Of a DNA stretch of 64,000 nucleotides, positions 60,771 through 64,000 are shown piece by piece. This stretch comes from JBHGYD01 sp041920415. Lineage in GTDB: Bacteria; Bacillota; Bacilli; Bacillales; Anoxybacillaceae. Where the stretch lies: the NCBI GenBank assembly GCA_041920415.1, contig JBHGYD010000004.1, forward strand, positions 37,811 through 101,810, read 5' to 3'. The position numbers and the translations under genes were made by a program. Every line of letters starts with the position of its first letter. Positions within the stretch are counted from its first letter, which is position 1. A model generated the notes under the pieces. The model ran no database searches, was not told where the DNA came from, and saw only the letters and a list, made by a program, of their open reading frames with translations.

Positions 60771-61625
60771 ATGAACAGTTTTTCATTTACGAAAATGCAC
60801 GGTTTAGGAAATAGTTATATATATGTGAACATGTTTGAAGAAACGATTCCGGAGTCGCTTCTTTCTGAATTAGCGATTAAAGTGTCTAATGTTCATACCG
60901 GAATCGGTGCGGATGGAATGATTCTTATTTGTCCATCGAAAGTAGCACCTGTCAAAATGAGGATTTTTAATAGCGATGGTTCCGAAGGGAAAAACTGTGG
61001 CAATGGGTTGCGTTGTGTCGCGAAATATGCCTATGAACATCAATTGGTGCAAGAGCGTTCTTTTTTTATTGAAACATTATCAGGGCTTGTGAAGGCCGAA
61101 GTGTTTGTGGAAAACGGAATCGTTACCAAAGTGACGGTTGATATGGGAAAACCACGTTTAAAGCGAAGCGAAGTTCCAATGATTGGTGAGGAAGCGGAAC
61201 AAGTTGTGGCCGAAAAAATAGAGGTTGCTGGCGAGGTTCATGAAATAACAGCTGTTTCAATGGGAAATCCGCACGCTATTTTTTATGTCGATGACATTGA
61301 CAATGCCCCTGTAACCACTCTTGGACCGATCGTTGAAAAAGATCAACGTTTTCCAGAAGGGGTCAATGTTGAGTTTGTAGAAGTCGTTAACGATCACGAA
61401 CTTCATTTTCGCGTTTGGGAGCGAGGTTCTGGGGTGACGCAAGCATGTGGTACAGGTGCGTGCGCTGCGGTTGTGGCGTCGGTGTTAAACGGCAAAACAG
61501 CACGAAATAAAGAAACGATTGTTCATCTTGCTGGTGGAGATTTATACATTACATGGACCGACGAAGGGAACGTGTTAATGACTGGACCAGCGGAAACGAT
61601 TTGTACAGGTGTTTACTATTACTAA
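60771..61625 (+). CDS. dapF: Diaminopimelate epimerase
   Basis: 284 residues, cofactor-free racemase making meso-diaminopimelate for lysine and peptidoglycan. The two catalytic Cys are in GKNCGNGLRCVAKYA (about 77) and GVTQACGTGACAAVVA (about 226). KMHGLGNSYIYVN is the N-terminal signature. Second of two ATGs taken for better spacing from AGGGGG. Confidence 0.96.
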   Translation: MNSFSFTKMHGLGNSYIYVNMFEETIPESLLSELAIKVSNVHTGIGADGMILICPSKVAPVKMRIFNSDGSEGKNCGNGLRCVAKYAYEHQLVQERSFFIETLSGLVKAEVFVENGIVTKVTVDMGKPRLKRSEVPMIGEEAEQVVAEKIEVAGEVHEITAVSMGNPHAIFYVDDIDNAPVTTLGPIVEKDQRFPEGVNVEFVEVVNDHELHFRVWERGSGVTQACGTGACAAVVASVLNGKTARNKETIVHLAGGDLYITWTDEGNVLMTGPAETICTGVYYY

Positions 61626-61684
61626 ATATTTGAGCAAATCATTTGAAAATAGATATACTAACTAGGTATAAGGAGGGAAGAAAA

Positions 61685-62047
61685 ATGAGTGACGTGATTA
61701 TTCTTACAGAAGCAGCCGCTTTCCAAATTAAAGATATGATGAAAGAACATGGGGAGGAAGGAGCATATCTTCGTGTCGGAGTAAAAGGAGGCGGTTGCAG
61801 CGGATTGTCATATGGAATGGGCTTTGAACACGAACGCCACGATGATGATTTTGAATTAGAACAACACGGGATTAAAATATTAGTCGATAAAGAAAGCGCA
61901 CCAATTTTAAAAGGAACGGTCATTGATTACAAACAATCACTCATGGGCGGCGGCTTTACAATTAATAACCCAAATGCGATTGCCACATGTGGCTGCGGTT
62001 CATCATTCAGAACGGCAACCAACGCCGGTACGCCGGAGGAGTGCTGA
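61685..62047 (+). CDS. yutM: A-type Fe-S carrier YutM (HesB/IscA family)
   Basis: 120 residues. The three conserved Cys are in KGGGCSGLSYGMGF and the C-terminal TCGCGSSFRT. It transfers clusters to apo-targets and lies in a window rich in Fe-S genes. AGGAGGG precedes the ATG at 61685. Its last ~80 bp are repeated at 63721-63803, so the 3' end seems to have been an insertion target. Confidence 0.95.
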   Translation: MSDVIILTEAAAFQIKDMMKEHGEEGAYLRVGVKGGGCSGLSYGMGFEHERHDDDFELEQHGIKILVDKESAPILKGTVIDYKQSLMGGGFTINNPNAIATCGCGSSFRTATNAGTPEEC

Positions 62048-62254
62048 ACGGTGATATATCAACGTTTTTAAAGGCGGGGTATTATTCCGTTCAATCTATC
62101 GCAAACATAAACGGATAGCATCACCGGGGTTGATAGTTACGCTAGAGATCCGCGTGTCCACAAGTGTACAAACATATTAACGACCCTAAAATTAGCGGAA
62201 TAACGACCTTCTTACCGATGAAAAATCAAATTTCGTCGGTAAGGAGGTTTTTAT
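62048..62254 (+). other. Non-coding junction after yutM with a hairpin over a ribosome site
   Basis: No gene is seen up to 62205. At 62206-62248, ACCTTCTTACCGATGAAA pairs with TTTCGTCGGTAAGGAGGT, so the AAGGAGG used by the next frame is buried in the 3' arm. Confidence 0.5.
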
Positions 62255-62470
62255 TTGGCTTTCAAGCGAAAGAAAAAGCGGACGAATGGACGTGTAAACG
62301 ATAAGTAATACCTGAAATTGACACTAGACCTAGTAATCGCTGGGAAACAAGGAGAGGGGTTACGTGAACGAACATTACACGATTATATAATGCGCCATGA
62401 ATCTGATATGAAGAAAATAGCGCATGAATTAGCGAATGTAATCGAGCGTGAAGGGACCTTAATGGGTTAA
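62255..62470 (+). pseudogene. Broken gene, possible N-terminus of a tyrosine integrase
   Basis: TTG-started frame MAFKRKKKRTNGRVNDK, TAA at 62306-62308, then in the same frame LDLVIAGKQGEGLRERTLHD and YIMRHESDMKKIAHELANVI to TAA at 62468. GLRERTLHDY resembles the core-binding N-terminal domain of tyrosine recombinases, and an integrase next to the insertion point is the usual layout. The later part does not fit well, so a fused or different gene is possible. Confidence 0.45.
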
Positions 62471-62471
62471 C

Positions 62472-62576
62472 GGGCTTGCTTTCGGGCAGTCTCAATCATC
62501 ACATTGCCATGTACAACGCGCTTACAGATTCGGTTCAAAAGGGGGGTGAATTTGTATATGGCTCAAAAAAGGAGCC
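62472..62576 (+). pseudogene. Frameshifted continuation of the broken frame
   Basis: GLAFGQS in one frame and NHHIAMYNALTDSVQKGGEF in the next look like one peptide split by a frameshift near 62496. It runs into a terminator. No family is recognised. Confidence 0.3.
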
Positions 62577-62597
62577 GAATTAGGCTCCCTTTTTATT
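62565..62597 (-). terminator. Terminator of the CAP-domain gene (both strands possible)
   Basis: GGAGCC, GAATTA, GGCTCC flanked by A tract and TTTTTATT, so usable in both directions. Confidence 0.8.
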
Positions 62598-63378
62598 ATT
62601 TACCGATAAACATTTGTGTCCAGTGGTTTCCAGCTTGTTCAAAACCTACTCCAATGTGAGTAAACTGTCTATTCAAAATGTTTGCTCTGTGGCCAGGGCT
62701 ATTCATCCAAGCTGTAACAACCTCTTGCGGGGTACGTTGACCTTGAGCAATGTTTTCACCCGCTGTTTTGTAAGTAACACCAAAGTTCCTCATCATATCA
62801 AAAGGAGAACCATAAGTCGGACTTGTATGTGAGAAATAATGGTTTTGTTGCATATCCTCTGATTTCTTCTGAGCGACAGAACTTAGCTGAGCATCCACAT
62901 TTAAAGCCGGAAGCCCCGCTCGAGCTCTTTCTTTGTTCGTTAAGTCAATGACTTGCTGAGCATATTGGCTGATCCCTGCAGAAGGCTGAGCTTGTTGTTG
63001 CTGAGTTGGTGTCTGTTGTCTAGGTTGAGTTGGTTGCTGTTGTATTGGTCTTTGCGTTTGTTGCTGTTGTGTTGGCACTTGCATTTGATTTGGTGGCAGT
63101 GTATATTGTCTTCCCTGCTGATTCAATTGTTGCTGAAGCCTTGCTTGCAACTCAGCTGCTTGTTTAGGATCCACCTGAACAAATTTGTACTTTGCATCTT
63201 GGATCAATACTGCTCTTGTATAAGGGTAGTTGTCGCTTGATATCGATGTATTCAAAGCTGAAATATCCTTGTTTTCATTATCGTCATTGTCATTACGACT
63301 TGTATTCATTGTGTTACACGCTGTAAGTCCCATTACTAGGGCAAAAGCCGCGAGAAAGCCAGTCACTTTCTTTATCAA
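62596..63378 (-). CDS. CAP-domain lipoprotein (YkwD-like)
   Basis: 260 residues. Lipoprotein signal with lipobox LTAC (Cys 21). Polar region to about 95, a Gln/Pro-rich linker about 96-133 (for example PTQQQQTQRPIQQQPTQ), then a CAP/SCP domain about 137-260: VIDLTNKERARAGLPALN, HYFSHTSP with the metal-site His, AGENIAQGQRTPQEVV, MNSPGHRANILN. TTG start, 8 nt after GGAGG. Extracytoplasmic, role unknown; relatives are spore- or envelope-associated. It is the only intact gene between the two yutM ends. Confidence 0.9.
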   Translation of the reverse strand: MIKKVTGFLAAFALVMGLTACNTMNTSRNDNDDNENKDISALNTSISSDNYPYTRAVLIQDAKYKFVQVDPKQAAELQARLQQQLNQQGRQYTLPPNQMQVPTQQQQTQRPIQQQPTQPRQQTPTQQQQAQPSAGISQYAQQVIDLTNKERARAGLPALNVDAQLSSVAQKKSEDMQQNHYFSHTSPTYGSPFDMMRNFGVTYKTAGENIAQGQRTPQEVVTAWMNSPGHRANILNRQFTHIGVGFEQAGNHWTQMFIGK

Positions 63379-63428
63379 TCGTATCGCCTCCTAAAGGTAT
63401 TATTTTTACACCATTAGTTTTTATATCT

Positions 63429-63620
63429 TTGAAAGAAAGTAAAGATGGGAATAACTGTGATAAATGGAAAGTACGGAGAATAAAAGCGAATTATTTATGG
63501 GCAAAATACGGAGTCAAATGCGATTCAGTGGTTTATGGTGAGAAAACGAACGGATTTACTTTAAGGGAGGCCTACGATTTTTTTCTATATGTACATAGCG
63601 GCAAATTTGGGTATTGTTGA
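63429..63620 (+). CDS. Unrecognised 63-residue frame, probably a gene fragment
   Basis: ATG frame with plausible coding composition (KVRRIKANYLWAKYGVKCDS, TNGFTLREAYDFFLYVHSG). GAAAGAAAG is only a weak ribosome site. It lies inside the decayed element, so a remnant is more likely than a functional gene. Confidence 0.3.
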   Translation: MKESKDGNNCDKWKVRRIKANYLWAKYGVKCDSVVYGEKTNGFTLREAYDFFLYVHSGKFGYC

Positions 63621-63720
63621 GTGAACGATCATCATAACAATCCTTAAAGCGAAAAACAACCTCACAGAAGCGAGGGAAAGTGTTGATATTATTGCGTTTC
63701 AATCTCCGGGAAACTAACGG

Positions 63721-63803
63721 AATAATCCGAACGCGATTGCCGCATGCGGCTGCGGTTCATCATTTATAACAGCGACGAATGCCGGTACGCTGGAGCAGTG
63801 TTA
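63721..63803 (+). repeat. Diverged duplicate of the yutM 3' end (attachment-site-like)
   Basis: Encodes NNPNAIAACGCGSSFITATN then AGTLEQC and a stop, matching the last 27 codons of yutM (61965-62047) with most differences at third codon positions. Similarity begins abruptly at AATAA and ends at AACGG shortly after the stop. The rest of the gene is absent. This fits a site-specific insertion that carried its own version of the gene end. Confidence 0.75.
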
Positions 63804-63866
63804 AACGGTTCGGCAATTGTCATTTAATATGATAGAAAAAATTCCCTATTTCAAATGAGTAAAAAA

Positions 63867-64000
63867 GAGGGTGTCCCAAAAGTGTTCGCTAGGCGTTCGC
63901 TTTTCGGACACCCTCCACTTTTTTGGCGCAAAAAAAATAAGAAAACCGTTCCTCTTTTGGTATAATAGAGTCACCACAACTCATCACAATTCACCACAAA
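63867..64000 (+). mobile_element. Terminus of an insertion sequence (truncated by window end)
   Basis: GAGGGTGTCCCAAAAGTG resembles IS1182-like ends. AGGGTGTCC (63868-63876) and GGACACCCT (63906-63914) form a hairpin that could block read-through, and a TGGTATAAT extended -10 (about 63957-63965) would drive a transposase beyond the window. The family assignment is from memory. Confidence 0.5.

Noticed and set aside
62953..63240. Leu-rich plus-strand frame of 95 residues
   Set aside because: Antisense of the Gln-rich linker of the CAP lipoprotein.

Overview
The window is a chromosomal stretch from a spore-forming Bacillaceae, most like the Anoxybacillus/Geobacillus group. Three things support this: the gene order matches several Bacillus subtilis blocks (gapA-pgk-tpiA-gpmI-eno; secG-est-rnr-smpB-ssrA; the yus, yun and yut blocks), spore proteins are present (a CotF-domain protein, YuzL, YunB, LytH, YutC, YutH), and the codon use has moderate GC. 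Species assignment is inference from the sequence alone.

Layout. 1-5.5 kb: lower glycolysis operon. 5.5-10.4 kb: protein export (secG), a carboxylesterase, and the ribosome-rescue set rnr, smpB and tmRNA. 10.4-17.8 kb: accessory region directly after ssrA, a common integration spot. It holds a candidate MazF/PemK-like toxin with a small upstream partner, the 5' remnant of a group II intron behind a terminator, an Rrf2 regulator with a palindromic operator, an mnmA gene away from its usual neighbours, three redox/isomerase genes, and a LysM-3D cell-wall protein between two solitary IS200/IS605-type hairpin ends. 18-21.8 kb: a short FAD protein, a Gly/Phe repeat protein and spore-coat-type genes. 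21.9-29.5 kb: beta-oxidation operon fadN-fadA-fadE under a FadR box, then yusI, gcvH, a yusG broken by TGA, yusF and yusE. 30-34.5 kb: two SAM riboswitches, one before an O-acetylhomoserine sulfhydrylase and one before the methionine ABC importer metNIQ. 35-40.6 kb: sufCDSUB. 40.7-53 kb: yunF-E-D-C-B, lytH, lipA, the yutC-yutH set and a SufR-like regulator. 53-62 kb: a 2-hydroxyacid dehydrogenase, hom-thrC-thrB, yutI, yuzD, yutJ, yuzB, dapF and yutM.

62-64 kb: a decayed element. The last ~80 bp of yutM recur, diverged, at 63721-63803. Between the two copies lie broken integrase-like coding fragments and an intact CAP-domain lipoprotein gene. This looks like the remnant of a site-specific insertion into the 3' end of yutM. 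The window closes on the terminus of an insertion sequence.

Functional themes: Fe-S cluster work (suf, lipA, yutI, yutM, a SufR-like protein and an Rrf2 protein), sulfur and methionine supply (riboswitches, metY, metNIQ), lipoate-dependent metabolism (lipA, gcvH) and sporulation. The most novel material is in the accessory stretches at 10.4-19 kb and 62-64 kb.
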